Shown in pieces: positions 15,848-24,948 of a stretch of DNA of 64,000 bases (position 1 is the first letter of the stretch; every line of letters begins with the position of its first letter). Below the pieces are notes generated by a model. That model was not told where the DNA came from. It ran no database searches and worked only from the letters and a program-made list of their open reading frames with translations. Position numbers and translations under genes: made by a program. This stretch comes from Runella zeae DSM 19591. GTDB lineage: Bacteria; Bacteroidota; Bacteroidia; Cytophagales; Spirosomataceae. Where the stretch lies: contig NZ_KE384039.1 in the NCBI RefSeq assembly GCF_000423565.1, forward strand, positions 1-64,000. The letters run 5' to 3'.

Positions 15848-16201
15848 CTAATTTTTGAAAGGGTATTTCAACCAAATCATAATCAGTGGCATTATCAAAA
15901 AAGGAATTTCTATCAATACCATTTTTAAATTCCCTGCCCGCAACGCCAAGGCCATTATCAAGACAATGCTCATGGCGTTTAGGACATTGCCCCAAAAGAA
16001 TGTTTTAGGAATAAGCAGCAGTACGCCAACCACTATCGTCAATACGCCCATCAGAGGAATGACTGACTCGCTGATGCCCAAATCGTTCATCATTTTTAAA
16101 GATTGGGGATTGTTTTTGTAATTAAACGTATCCCAACCGTGCTTGAAGCTGAGGGCTACCGACACGATCAGTAGCACCAAAGAAATGAGGTTCTTTATCA
16201 T
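15848..16201 (-). CDS. DoxX-like small membrane protein
   Basis: 117 residues with four hydrophobic helices: residues 4-20, 45-65 (VIPLMGVLTIVVGVLLLIPK), 72-88 and 95-111. The layout is like DoxX-like or DUF4267-type proteins, but the match is loose. The ATG overlaps the stop of the SDR gene by four bases, so translation is coupled. Function unknown; perhaps it works with the SDR in a membrane redox or detoxification step (inference). Confidence 0.6.
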   Translation of the reverse strand: MIKNLISLVLLIVSVALSFKHGWDTFNYKNNPQSLKMMNDLGISESVIPLMGVLTIVVGVLLLIPKTFFWGNVLNAMSIVLIMALALRAGNLKMVLIEIPFLIMPLIMIWLKYPFKN

Positions 16202-16974
16202 TTTTGGTTTGCTTTAAATTTTTTAAACTCTCTGTGTCCAAATTTCAAAAGTAGGTTAGGCATAAGCCTACTTGCCGCTTTTATCACACTGATTAATACA
16301 GGTTTTAGTTCGGGTTTATTTTTTTTCATGCCTTCAATAGCCACACTTACCATTTTATCTACGTCCATCATCATAGCAGGATTGGGCTTAACGGCCCAGT
16401 CATTTTGTAGGTTGGTATTTACGCCAGGAGGTATCATTTCAAAGACTTTTACATGGGTGTCTTCTAATTGCAACCGTAAGGCTTGTGTGTAGGCACGTAC
16501 GCCTGCTTTGGTGGCGCTATAGATAGGAGCCGACGAATAGGCCATAAAAGCAATGCCCGAGGATACATTGACAATAGCCGCCGATTTTTGCTTCAACAAA
16601 TGAGGTAAAAACTGATGTACCATTTGGATGGTACCCGTAAGATTGGTAGCGACTTCACGGTTTATATTTTCCAAGTCCAAACGGCCGTCTTGCAAGTCTA
16701 TCAGGCGCATCAGACCGGCGTTGTTGATGATGATATTGAGCTGAGGGAATTGTTGGGTGACGTCTCTGTAAAGTTGCTCAATGTCTTTAGGATTGCTTAC
16801 ATCACTTTGGAAAGTATGTACATGGGGAAACTTGTTTTTGGTTTCTTTCAATGCGAGCGAGTTACGGCCTGTCACGATGATGTTGGCTCCTTCGTTGGTG
16901 AGTTGCTTGACAAACTCTAAACCGATGCCGCTCGTTCCGCCTGTGATAAGGATAGTGCTTTTGCTTAGTTCCAT
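16198..16974 (-). CDS. SDR-family oxidoreductase (DltE-like)
   Basis: 258 residues from the ATG at 16974 (an upstream start adds nine poorly conserved residues). Rossmann motif TGGTSGIGLEF at residues 11-21, NNAG near residue 85, catalytic Ser in VNVSSGIAFMAYSS and YSATKAGVR as YxxxK near residues 150-154. The arrangement matches DltE-like classical SDRs, NAD(P)H-dependent reductases of unknown substrate. First gene of an operon followed by a membrane protein and AraC. Upstream lie a GACCTTTG box and two direct repeats. Confidence 0.88.
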   Translation of the reverse strand: MELSKSTILITGGTSGIGLEFVKQLTNEGANIIVTGRNSLALKETKNKFPHVHTFQSDVSNPKDIEQLYRDVTQQFPQLNIIINNAGLMRLIDLQDGRLDLENINREVATNLTGTIQMVHQFLPHLLKQKSAAIVNVSSGIAFMAYSSAPIYSATKAGVRAYTQALRLQLEDTHVKVFEMIPPGVNTNLQNDWAVKPNPAMMMDVDKMVSVAIEGMKKNKPELKPVLISVIKAASRLMPNLLLKFGHREFKKFKANQK

Positions 16975-16999
16975 TTTTTCTGTTTTAGATTGATGATAC

Positions 17000-17058
17000 A
17001 AAGGTCGTCAGCAACCATAAGACCGATTTAGCCAAAACAACTTTTGGTTTAGTCAAAA
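17000..17058 (-). promoter_or_regulatory. Promoter and direct-repeat operator of the SDR/AraC operon
   Basis: On the minus strand TTTTGACTAAACC (17046-17058) and TTTTGGCTAAATC (17025-17037) are two 13-base direct repeats with two mismatches, spaced 21 bases (two helical turns). They are followed by GACCTTTG (17000-17007), close to the TAnnTTTG -7 box. This is the standard arrangement of an AraC-type activator site. Binding is inferred. Confidence 0.55.
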
Positions 17059-17374
17059 AGCAAAAATGCCGATTTTGAACAGAAATGTCTTCAAAACTTC
17101 TTTCTACATGACTGATGTGAAAGCGAAGCGTCTTCTAGTTTGATGAAAAGAATGGATGCTCCAACAGAGGATGTACGAAGTGGATAGGTATGTAAGAGGA
17201 AAAAGATAAGAATATGATTTTGTAAAATATTCATATTTAGGGTTTTAGGTTTTTTTTGATAAAAATTTTTTTTAGGATGAAATCTTTGTGGAGGCAGATT
17301 CACGTACGTCTGTTCGTAATGAAAGTTACCACAACTAACCAATTGTAAACACTAATTTTTATCAAACAACACTC
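17059..17374. other. Intergenic stretch in front of the fasciclin gene
   Basis: 316 bases. AATCTTTG at about 17280 is a weak promoter-like box 90 bases before the ATG of the fasciclin gene. No gene is supported; the minus-strand frame 17091-17342 lacks protein-like features. Confidence 0.3.
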
Positions 17375-17929
17375 ATGAAAAAAATCGTAATGTTTCTCGT
17401 TTCGGCATTGTTTGTCAGTGCGTCTTTTGCCCAAGAAAAAACCGTAGAAGTAGGTGGAGCGCCCATGTACCCTTCCAAAAACATCGTTGAAAATGCCGTT
17501 AATTCTAAAGACCACACTACTTTGGTAGCGGCTGTGAAAGCGGCGGGTCTGGTAGAAACGCTCCAAAGTGCAGGGCCTTTTACGGTGTTTGCCCCTACCA
17601 ATGCGGCCTTTGATAAATTGCCAGCAGGCACGGTAGAATCACTGGTAAAACCCGAAAACAAAAAAACATTGACTACCATTTTGACTTACCACGTAGTAGC
17701 GGGCAAAATGGATTCAAAAGCTATCGCAGCAGCGATCAAAGCAGGAGGCGGCACAGCCACTTTCAAGACCGTACAAGGTGGTACGCTCAAGGCCATGATG
17801 AAAGGTAAAAAATTGGTGCTATCTGATGAAAAGGGTGGTATGTCGACCGTCACCATCAAAGACGTATATCAAAGCAATGGCGTGATTCACGTGATTGATA
17901 CGGTGGTGATGCCGGGATCTGGTTCGTAA
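17375..17929 (+). CDS. Secreted fasciclin-domain (FAS1) protein
   Basis: 184 residues: signal peptide MKKIVMFLVSALFVSASFAQ, then one fasciclin domain from about residue 45. The conserved H1 box reads FTVFAPTNAAFDKLP (near residue 69), the LTTILTYHVVAGKM segment follows, and GVIHVIDTVVMP is the H2 box. FAS1 domains mediate adhesion or matrix interactions; bacterial proteins of this size are usually secreted or periplasmic. Single gene, followed by a terminator at 17968-18012. Confidence 0.93.
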   Translation: MKKIVMFLVSALFVSASFAQEKTVEVGGAPMYPSKNIVENAVNSKDHTTLVAAVKAAGLVETLQSAGPFTVFAPTNAAFDKLPAGTVESLVKPENKKTLTTILTYHVVAGKMDSKAIAAAIKAGGGTATFKTVQGGTLKAMMKGKKLVLSDEKGGMSTVTIKDVYQSNGVIHVIDTVVMPGSGS

Positions 17930-17967
17930 GGTATGTAGAACAATCGTGAAGTGAGCAATGTGAGGTC

Positions 17968-18012
17968 AAATAGCGGCAGGGGTGACTTGGTCATTTTCTG
18001 CCGCTATTTTTA
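17968..18012 (+). terminator. Rho-independent terminator after the fasciclin gene
   Basis: Stem AAATAGCGGCAG (17968-17979) with CTGCCGCTATTT (17998-18009), followed by TTAT. Located 39 bases past the stop codon. Confidence 0.75.
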
Positions 18013-18043
18013 TGGTATGAGGAGCTATGGGTAGTTTTTGATT

Positions 18044-18520
18044 TCAAAACAGATTTCCTTGGAGGCCGCCTTTTTCGTATTCAATGAGCCATTTTTTGCG
18101 CCAAAGTCCTCCTGCATAGCCCGTCAGGCTGCCATCTGAACCAATGACGCGGTGACAGGGTACTATCAACCAAATAGGGTTTTTGCCGTTGGCGGCAGCG
18201 GCTGCCCGAATCGATTTTTCGTCACCCAAACGACGAGCTAACTCTAAGTAGGAGATAGTACGACCAAAAGGAATCTTTAGTAATTCTTCCCAAACTCTTT
18301 TCTGAAAATCGGTACCTTGAGGATTGAGCTGTAGGTCAAAGGTATTGCGCTCTCCTCTGAAATATTCGCCTAGCTGCTGATGCGCTTGCCGCAATTCGGG
18401 CGGAATCGTATCGGTCAAAAGCCCAAGAGAATCGTCTAAAATACTTACTTCTCTGATACCGTCGGCGTCGCCTTCAATGTAAGTTACTCCAAGGGGTGTT
18501 TGCAAATATGCAACAGACAT
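18044..18520 (-). CDS. ogt: Methylated-DNA--protein-cysteine methyltransferase (O6-alkylguanine repair)
   Basis: 158 residues, the compact Ogt form. The acceptor motif IVPCHRVIGSDGSLTGYAGG puts the active cysteine at residue 122, and the recognition helix RTISYLELARRLGDEKSIRAAAAANGKNP precedes it. The protein takes the methyl group from O6-methylguanine irreversibly. There is no fused Ada domain, so induction by methylated Ada is not expected. It diverges from the aminotransferase gene. Confidence 0.95.
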   Translation of the reverse strand: MSVAYLQTPLGVTYIEGDADGIREVSILDDSLGLLTDTIPPELRQAHQQLGEYFRGERNTFDLQLNPQGTDFQKRVWEELLKIPFGRTISYLELARRLGDEKSIRAAAAANGKNPIWLIVPCHRVIGSDGSLTGYAGGLWRKKWLIEYEKGGLQGNLF

Positions 18521-18608
18521 AGGGGTAGTTTGATAAAATTAAAATAAAAGTAGGAAACTCTTGCATGGAATTGTAATTTTGCGGGCAAATTTTTTAAAAC
18601 AACTAAAT

Positions 18609-19826
18609 ATGTCTGCTGTCGTCGAAACGGCCAGTTTATTGGCCGACCGCATTAATGCGCTTGAGGAATCTTCTACGTTGGGGATGACCAAAAAAGCGCG
18701 CGAATTGGCCGCACAAGGTCATAAAGTGATTAGCTTGAGTGTCGGTGAGCCTGATTTCAAGACCCCGAAGCACATCTGTGAAGCTGCGAAGCAAGCGATT
18801 GATGAAGGATACCACGGCTACTCGCCCGTGGCTGGTTATGCTGATTTGCGTAAGGCTATTGCTGATAAGTTTAAGAATGAAAATAATATAAATTGGAAGT
18901 CTGAGAATATCGTTGTATCGACGGGAGCAAAACACTCATTGGCCAATGTGATTCAGGTATTGGTAAATCCCGGCGACGAAGTGATTATCTTGTCGCCTTA
19001 CTGGGTGAGCTATTCTGAAATGGTGAAACTTGCTGAAGGCAAATCGGTGATTGTGGAAGGTAGCTTTGACAATGATTTCAAAGTAACTCCAGACCAGCTT
19101 CAAGATGCTATCACTGAGCGTACACGCGTAGTGATGTTTGCTTCGCCTAACAATCCTACGGGGTCGGTATATTCGGAAGCCGAGCTACGGGCACTGGCCA
19201 AAGTCATCGAAAAATACGACAATATTTTTGTGTTGGCCGACGAAATCTACGAGTACATCAATTTTACACCCCAAGGCCATTTTAGCATTGGGTCTATTCC
19301 TGAGATTCATGACCGCGTGATTACGGTCAATGGAGTAGCAAAAGGCTATGCCATGACAGGCTGGCGGATTGGCTACATCGGTGCGGCTAAGTGGATTGCA
19401 GATGGTGTAGAAAAATTGCAAGGCCAAGTTACTTCAGGTACAGGTTCGATTTCGCAACGTGCCGCGCTTGCCGCAATCACAGGTCCTAAAGATGCCGCCA
19501 AAGAAATGTGCGAAGCCTACGAGCGTCGTCGTGGTTTGGTGGTAGGGTTGTTGAAAGAGATTCCGGGTTTTAAAGTAAACATGCCCCAAGGTGCTTTCTA
19601 TGCTTTCCCAGATATTAGCTATTATTTTGGTAAAACTGACGGTAAAACGGCTATCAACAATTCGGACGATTTTTGCATGTGGTTGCTCAACGAATCTTTT
19701 GTGGCTACGGTAGCCGGTTCGGGTTTTGGCGCGCCAAACTGTATGCGAATCTCTACCGCCGCTTCTGACGAAAATCTCGTAGAAGCATGTCGCCGCATTA
19801 AAGAAGCAGTTGCAAAATTGCAGTAG
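18609..19826 (+). CDS. Pyridoxal-phosphate aminotransferase, class I (aspartate aminotransferase-like)
   Basis: 405 residues from the ATG at 18609, which gives the usual ADRINALEESSTLGMTKKAREL beginning. Class I/II fold motifs: SPNNPTGSVY near residue 178, and the PLP-binding lysine at 245 in VAKGYAMTGWRIGY. The Ib-type sequence pattern (MTGWRIGY) points to aspartate/prephenate-type transaminases working on amino acids and alpha-keto acids; the substrate is not resolved from sequence. It ends at a strong bidirectional terminator. Confidence 0.93.
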   Translation: MSAVVETASLLADRINALEESSTLGMTKKARELAAQGHKVISLSVGEPDFKTPKHICEAAKQAIDEGYHGYSPVAGYADLRKAIADKFKNENNINWKSENIVVSTGAKHSLANVIQVLVNPGDEVIILSPYWVSYSEMVKLAEGKSVIVEGSFDNDFKVTPDQLQDAITERTRVVMFASPNNPTGSVYSEAELRALAKVIEKYDNIFVLADEIYEYINFTPQGHFSIGSIPEIHDRVITVNGVAKGYAMTGWRIGYIGAAKWIADGVEKLQGQVTSGTGSISQRAALAAITGPKDAAKEMCEAYERRRGLVVGLLKEIPGFKVNMPQGAFYAFPDISYYFGKTDGKTAINNSDDFCMWLLNESFVATVAGSGFGAPNCMRISTAASDENLVEACRRIKEAVAKLQ

Positions 19827-19851
19827 TAGTTTTTGGGGATACCCAAAAATC

Positions 19852-19890
19852 AAAGCGGCTGTCTCAATCAATTGAGACAGCCGCTTTTTT
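19852..19890. terminator. Strong bidirectional terminator between aminotransferase and GDSL esterase
   Basis: A 17-base perfect stem, AAAGCGGCTGTCTCAAT (19852-19868) with ATTGAGACAGCCGCTTT (19871-19887) and a CA loop. T-rich on the plus side and A-rich before it, so it can stop transcription from both sides. Confidence 0.9.
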
Positions 19891-19901
19891 TATGATAAAA
19901 T

Positions 19902-20579
19902 TTACATTCCTTTCAACACATTCCACATTTCATCAGCTACAAGCTGATTGCCAGCGTCGTTGAGGTGAACGCGGTCGGTGGTGAGGATATTTTTCTCGTC
20001 GTTGTTGGGGTTGTTTTTGAGATTATAATCCAAAAATGCTTTACGCAAATCTACCAAAGGTAAGTTGTGCTTCTTGGCAAGATTTCGAATCATCTGGGAA
20101 TATTGGTTGAGGTCGCCGTCTTGTTGGTTAGAGAAATCGGTGCGTTCGCCAATCACGGCAGGAGTGCATAGGGCTACTTTGATATTGGCCGCTTGGAGTT
20201 TTTTCAAGATAGCTTCATAAAATTTCAGGAATTTGTCGGGGTCGGTGCCAGTACCGTGAGATGCCTTGTGCCATACGTCATTGACTCCTATATAAATAAG
20301 AACAATATTGGGTTTTTTGGCGAGTACATCCTCTTCCATCCGCAGATAAAGGTCATACACTTTGTTGCCGCCGATACCTGCCCCTATCAGCTCATATTTG
20401 TTTTTAAGACCTTGTTTTTCGAGCATTTCACCCATTTTGACGATGTAGCCGCCGGGTTTTACCCCTGCTTGGGTGATAGAGTCACCAAAGAAAATGATTC
20501 GGATAGGGTTGTCTTGTTGGGCAGCTAAAAGTGGAAGCGTAAAAAAGCTAAGTTTTAGATAGCGAAGGAATTTTTTCAT
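19902..20579 (-). CDS. SGNH/GDSL-type esterase, exported
   Basis: 225 residues from ATG 20579, where a signal peptide begins (MKKFLRYLKLSFFTLPLLAA). A longer frame would add 21 residues before it. Block I FFGDSITQAG has the catalytic serine, block II is GGNKVYD, block III is IGVNDVW, and the C-terminal VHLNDAGNQL supplies Asp and His. These are the SGNH hydrolase blocks used on lipid, acyl or carbohydrate esters. Substrate unknown. Confidence 0.9.
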   Translation of the reverse strand: MKKFLRYLKLSFFTLPLLAAQQDNPIRIIFFGDSITQAGVKPGGYIVKMGEMLEKQGLKNKYELIGAGIGGNKVYDLYLRMEEDVLAKKPNIVLIYIGVNDVWHKASHGTGTDPDKFLKFYEAILKKLQAANIKVALCTPAVIGERTDFSNQQDGDLNQYSQMIRNLAKKHNLPLVDLRKAFLDYNLKNNPNNDEKNILTTDRVHLNDAGNQLVADEMWNVLKGM

Positions 20580-20662
20580 GTTGGACATCGGAAAAATGGA
20601 TAAGTAAGTATTTATTTTAAAGACAAAAGACCCAATGAACACAATTCTAACAGCTACAGAGC

Positions 20663-23600
20663 TTAACTAAAAAGCCCCAGAATATCGTCTTTGGTGAGTT
20701 TTTTGAGAAAACCTGCCTCGGTCGAAATAAGGTCGTCGGCAAGGGCGCGTTTACGGTTTTGGAGTTGGATGATTTTTTCTTCGACCGTGTCTTTACAAAT
20801 CATACGATACGCAAAAACGCGTTTGGTCTGCCCTATGCGGTGTACGCGGTCGATGGCTTGCTGCTCTACGGCGGGATTCCACCACGGATCTACGAGGTAG
20901 ACATAATCAGCTTCGGTGAGATTAAGACCTACGCCTCCCGCTTTGAGACTCATCAAAAACACCCTACATTGGTCATCTCCCTGAAAACGATTGACGCGTT
21001 CGGCGCGGTCTTGGGTTTGGCCGTCGAGGTATTCGTAGGGGATGCGGTCGCGTTCGAGTTTGACTTTGATGAGGTCAAGCATTTTGAGAAACTGGCTGAA
21101 AATCACAATCTTATGGTGAGAAGCATTTTCTTCGATTTCACGCACTATTTCCTCTAGTTTGACCGATTCGTGTCCATAGTCTTCATCGTCCGAAAGTAGG
21201 GCAGGGGAGTCACAGATTTGGCGTAGTTTGAGCAATCCTTCCAATATCAAAAAAGAGGCTTGTTCGCGGCCCACTTCGTCCATTTTTCCCGCAATCATAT
21301 CACGGTATTTGTCCCGAAAAGCATTATAAACTTTACGTTGGCGCTTGTCCATTTCGCAATAGAGCACCGTTTCGGTTTTTTCGGGTAAGTCTTTGGCCAC
21401 TTCTTCCTTGGTGCGTTTGAGCATAAAAGGATAAATCAAACGGCGAAGCTCCGTAGCGCGACCTTTGTCTTGGTATTTGTCGATGAGTGTGGCGTATTCG
21501 GTACGGAAAAAATCTTCGTTTCCCAAAAAGCCCGGGTTTAAGAAATCAAACTGAGAATACAGGTCAAAGGTATTGTTTTCGACAGGTGTACCTGTCATGG
21601 TCAGACGATTTTGGGCGTTGAGCAGCTTTACTGCTTTGGCAATCATCGAATCGGGATTTTTGATAGCTTGTGCTTCGTCGAGTACCACGTAGTGAAACCT
21701 AAACTTTTGGAGCATCTCAATATCTGACCTCACCGAACCATAAGTGGTGATAATGAGGTCGTAAGCATTGAAAATATGAGTCGTGCGGCTGCGTTGGGGG
21801 CCAGTATGGACGTATAATTTCAAATCTGGACAAAACTTGGCCGCTTCGGCTTGCCAATTGAAAATCAGGGTTTTGGGAACGACTATTAAGTGGACGCCTT
21901 TGGGATTACGATTTTTTTGTTCTTGCAAAAATGTAAGCATTTGCAAGGTTTTTCCTAATCCCATATCATCAGCAAGACAGCCACCCCAGCCAAATTCATC
22001 TAAAAAATGAAGCCATTTATAGCCTTCTTCTTGGTAAGGTCTGAGTTTGGCATCAATGTTTTTGGGGAGTTTAATCTTCTTGATTTCGGTAAAATTGAGC
22101 AGTTTTTCGCGTTTTTCATCCAACTCTCTGAGCAACTTAGGATTTTCGATGTACTCTTTGTAGCGTTCCAAAATCGTAAAGTGTTGTTTAGAAAGCCGTA
22201 ATACGCCTTTTTTGTCGTCCACTTTACTAAATCTGAACAGTTGGGCGTACTGGGCGAGCCATTCTTCAGGCAATAGCCCAAAAGAGCCGTCTTTGAGTTC
22301 GATGTAGTTTTGTTTTTTGAGAACAGCCTTGCGCACGTCTGCCAACGAAACGGATTGTTCACCAAAAGTGATTTCAATCTGTAAGTCAAACCAGTCGATG
22401 CCCGAAGAGTTTCGGATTTTGAAACTTACTTTGTTGGGATTGTACCGAAATTTCTTGAGGTTGTTGAAACCAAAAAGTTTGGTTTCGTTTTGGTGCAAAG
22501 CTTCGTAAAATTGAAACAACCAATTGTTTTCCAATACTTTTTCGGAAGGCAGGTAGAAATATTCGTCGGTTTGGTGGGCAAAAAGCGGGTGTTGTTTTTG
22601 TAAAAACTGCACAAAATTTTCTTCGGCGTCGTGGTCACGGTATTGAATTTGCACCGTATCGTTGAGGGCGTTGACGCGGGCTTTCCTAAAATCGCGGGAG
22701 AGTTCTACTTCGTTGGTATCGTCGCTGTTGTAAGCAAATACGGGCACAATCATCAAATTGTCGTCGGCCTCTTTCAGATACACCCGCCCTTCTTTCCATT
22801 CCAGCTCGGTTTTGACAATGGCTTGGTCAGGCCCAAAATCGAGTGAAAACTGATCGGCTAGTGGGATGACAAACCCATTAAAAAAAGCATCGTCGCGCCC
22901 AGTACGCAGCTTGACCGCGCCTCCTAGCTCGAAAAAATGTCGCGCTACTTTTGCCGCCGCTGCCGAACGAAAGCGGCATAACTGTTGATTGGGTAAAATA
23001 CAGAGCCAATACGTACCCACATCTTTTAGCTCCTGAAAAGGGATAAGGTCATCGTTTTGGCGTCTTACAAAAGCCTCTAAAGTTGTTTCTTGCTCATTTC
23101 GATTGAGTTTGAAATGCAGGTCAAGGGGTGCTTCGTGGATTTCGACATTTGTACCAGCAGTGCTATAAGAATCCGTTTTCGTATTGATACGAATCGCCCG
23201 GCCTACCATCAAAGGAAAAAGTTTTTCGAGAACTTTTCCCGTGATTTCGATAGCATCATCAATAGCTTCACTGCTGTATTTGAGGTTCCATGAGGAGGTT
23301 GAGATTTTGTGGCCACGCTGCCGAAGGGTATCATGCAAAAACGTCTGAGTCAATAATCGACTAGTTTTGAGGATTTCGGCGTCGATGGCGTCTCCTACGG
23401 GACGATCCTTATCATTCCATCCAATACGATGAATATTAGTGATTTTTCCCGTTTTACTATTGAGATGACCCTGGGCAAGTTCTATTTCAAAAAAGGGGAG
23501 TTGTTGGGTGCTAAATTGTTCAAATAAATAGACAAAAACCTGCGTATCAGGATGATTTTCGGTGGGTACAAATGGGTGCGGTGACTTGACCGGTAGGGTA

Positions 23601-24523
23601 CTTTTGAGGATATTTTCCCATTTGATACCCATAATCGGCTGAATACTTTTGTCCATCACAATGAGTTCGAGCTGCCCATAAGGGGAGAGTTTGAAATCAA
23701 ATTTTCCCGATAAGTTGTCGTTGGTGGAATAGCCGTATTTTGCCAAAAGTGCATTTTTTTCTAAGGTCCAATCTTTGAGCAGCTCAAGGGCATAAGGGCC
23801 GCGTTGTTTTTGGAGCCATACTAGCACGCCCATCATGTGTTCGCAAAGCGGCGAAGTGAGCTCTTGGTGGCAGGTGCACGAAAACTGGTATTTGTGTTTT
23901 TCGAGCCGTTGAATCGCTATTTGATAGGCTCCACTTTTTTTGAGCGATAGCTCAAACTTCTCATACCCTGCCCCCTGCTCAAGGGAGCTTACATTGAGAT
24001 AATGCCGGCGACTAGGCCATAAGCTTATCGGAACCTGAGGTTGAATTTGGCTGTCTTCGATGTTTCTAAGAACCACCGTCGATGCTTTCATCTGAAAGAG
24101 GGTGGGTTTTAGAAACTCAATTTTTTTCTTGGGCGCTTGGCGTGAGGCTTCGGATATATCAATGATGATTTTTTTGAGGTCTTGTACGGTACTAGACTTG
24201 GTTTGACCAAAATCGCGATTGATATGCTCTTCTAAGGCTATCGCGGCGGCTACACCATGTTTGCAAGGATAGTGCTCAGAAGGACAATCACAATAGCACT
24301 CCATCGCTTCGGGGTCGTCCATGCTGGAGAACTCTACTTCGTATTGCTCGGAGCTAGATTGGCTATTTACTTTGAACTTGGCGCCATAGAACTCCCCATC
24401 AAAACTCACAATCTTTACGCCGCCGTTTCGATATATTTCGTGGGCGCGCTGGCGAACCGCGCTCGAAGCTTCTTTTTTGAGAGTGGCCAAACTTTCTAAA
24501 ATCAAGCCTTTATAATAAGCCAT
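20663..24523 (-). CDS. SNF2-family helicase with two SWIM zinc fingers
   Basis: 1286 residues. The first SWIM finger (C78, C80, C87, H89: CDC-PSEHYPCKHG) and a second of similar type near residue 215 (FSCTCHQELTSPLCEHMMG) bracket the N-terminal region. The SNF2 ATPase core has Walker A DDMGLGKT near residue 853, DEAQAIKN near 950 and LTMTGTPVENN, then the C-terminal helicase lobe with GGVGLNLTEADYVYLVDPWW and DRVHRIGQ. The family acts on DNA or chromatin-like complexes as an ATP-driven translocase. Bacterial members are often described as DEAD/DEAH helicases or HepA-like, and the precise target is unknown. It is a single large gene. Confidence 0.92.
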   Translation of the reverse strand: MAYYKGLILESLATLKKEASSAVRQRAHEIYRNGGVKIVSFDGEFYGAKFKVNSQSSSEQYEVEFSSMDDPEAMECYCDCPSEHYPCKHGVAAAIALEEHINRDFGQTKSSTVQDLKKIIIDISEASRQAPKKKIEFLKPTLFQMKASTVVLRNIEDSQIQPQVPISLWPSRRHYLNVSSLEQGAGYEKFELSLKKSGAYQIAIQRLEKHKYQFSCTCHQELTSPLCEHMMGVLVWLQKQRGPYALELLKDWTLEKNALLAKYGYSTNDNLSGKFDFKLSPYGQLELIVMDKSIQPIMGIKWENILKSTLPVKSPHPFVPTENHPDTQVFVYLFEQFSTQQLPFFEIELAQGHLNSKTGKITNIHRIGWNDKDRPVGDAIDAEILKTSRLLTQTFLHDTLRQRGHKISTSSWNLKYSSEAIDDAIEITGKVLEKLFPLMVGRAIRINTKTDSYSTAGTNVEIHEAPLDLHFKLNRNEQETTLEAFVRRQNDDLIPFQELKDVGTYWLCILPNQQLCRFRSAAAAKVARHFFELGGAVKLRTGRDDAFFNGFVIPLADQFSLDFGPDQAIVKTELEWKEGRVYLKEADDNLMIVPVFAYNSDDTNEVELSRDFRKARVNALNDTVQIQYRDHDAEENFVQFLQKQHPLFAHQTDEYFYLPSEKVLENNWLFQFYEALHQNETKLFGFNNLKKFRYNPNKVSFKIRNSSGIDWFDLQIEITFGEQSVSLADVRKAVLKKQNYIELKDGSFGLLPEEWLAQYAQLFRFSKVDDKKGVLRLSKQHFTILERYKEYIENPKLLRELDEKREKLLNFTEIKKIKLPKNIDAKLRPYQEEGYKWLHFLDEFGWGGCLADDMGLGKTLQMLTFLQEQKNRNPKGVHLIVVPKTLIFNWQAEAAKFCPDLKLYVHTGPQRSRTTHIFNAYDLIITTYGSVRSDIEMLQKFRFHYVVLDEAQAIKNPDSMIAKAVKLLNAQNRLTMTGTPVENNTFDLYSQFDFLNPGFLGNEDFFRTEYATLIDKYQDKGRATELRRLIYPFMLKRTKEEVAKDLPEKTETVLYCEMDKRQRKVYNAFRDKYRDMIAGKMDEVGREQASFLILEGLLKLRQICDSPALLSDDEDYGHESVKLEEIVREIEENASHHKIVIFSQFLKMLDLIKVKLERDRIPYEYLDGQTQDRAERVNRFQGDDQCRVFLMSLKAGGVGLNLTEADYVYLVDPWWNPAVEQQAIDRVHRIGQTKRVFAYRMICKDTVEEKIIQLQNRKRALADDLISTEAGFLKKLTKDDILGLFS

Positions 24524-24553
24524 AGGTAGGTTTTGTCAGGATGTCGATGAATT

Positions 24554-24856
24554 TTATGATACGCTTTCTCTTAAATACTCTTCAGGAACGTCATAAAGTT
24601 CATTTTCGACTTCTTTCATTTTGGGAAATTTGACAGTGTCGGGCTGAATTCCATATCTAAATTTAACTTCTGAAAGCGCAAACGAAAAGCCCCGTTTGGT
24701 AGTTGAAAGTAGAGGGAAATCTACGCGCACTTGGTATACTACTCCCTCCACAAACTCGTAAGGAGGCTTGCGATATAGGGTAAGTATATCTACTTGTACA
24801 CGGTCACCGACTTGAAAGGGCGACTTGATTTCGGAATGAGGAAAGGATAATAGCAT
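24554..24856 (-). CDS. Hypothetical protein, beta-rich
   Basis: 100 residues with strands (FQVGDRVQVDILTLYRK, EGVVYQVRVDFPLLS) and a short C-terminal helix (EVENELYDVPEEYLRE). No signal peptide and no family recognised. It lies just upstream of the helicase gene on the same strand with a 30-base gap, so co-transcription is likely. Confidence 0.5.
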   Translation of the reverse strand: MLLSFPHSEIKSPFQVGDRVQVDILTLYRKPPYEFVEGVVYQVRVDFPLLSTTKRGFSFALSEVKFRYGIQPDTVKFPKMKEVENELYDVPEEYLRESVS

Positions 24857-24948
24857 AATGTGCGCGAATTACGACAAAACTACCCACCTTTGCAACGGTA
24901 AATGCGTCTTAGTCGTATATTGAAAATGAAACAAGAACGCTAAAATTC

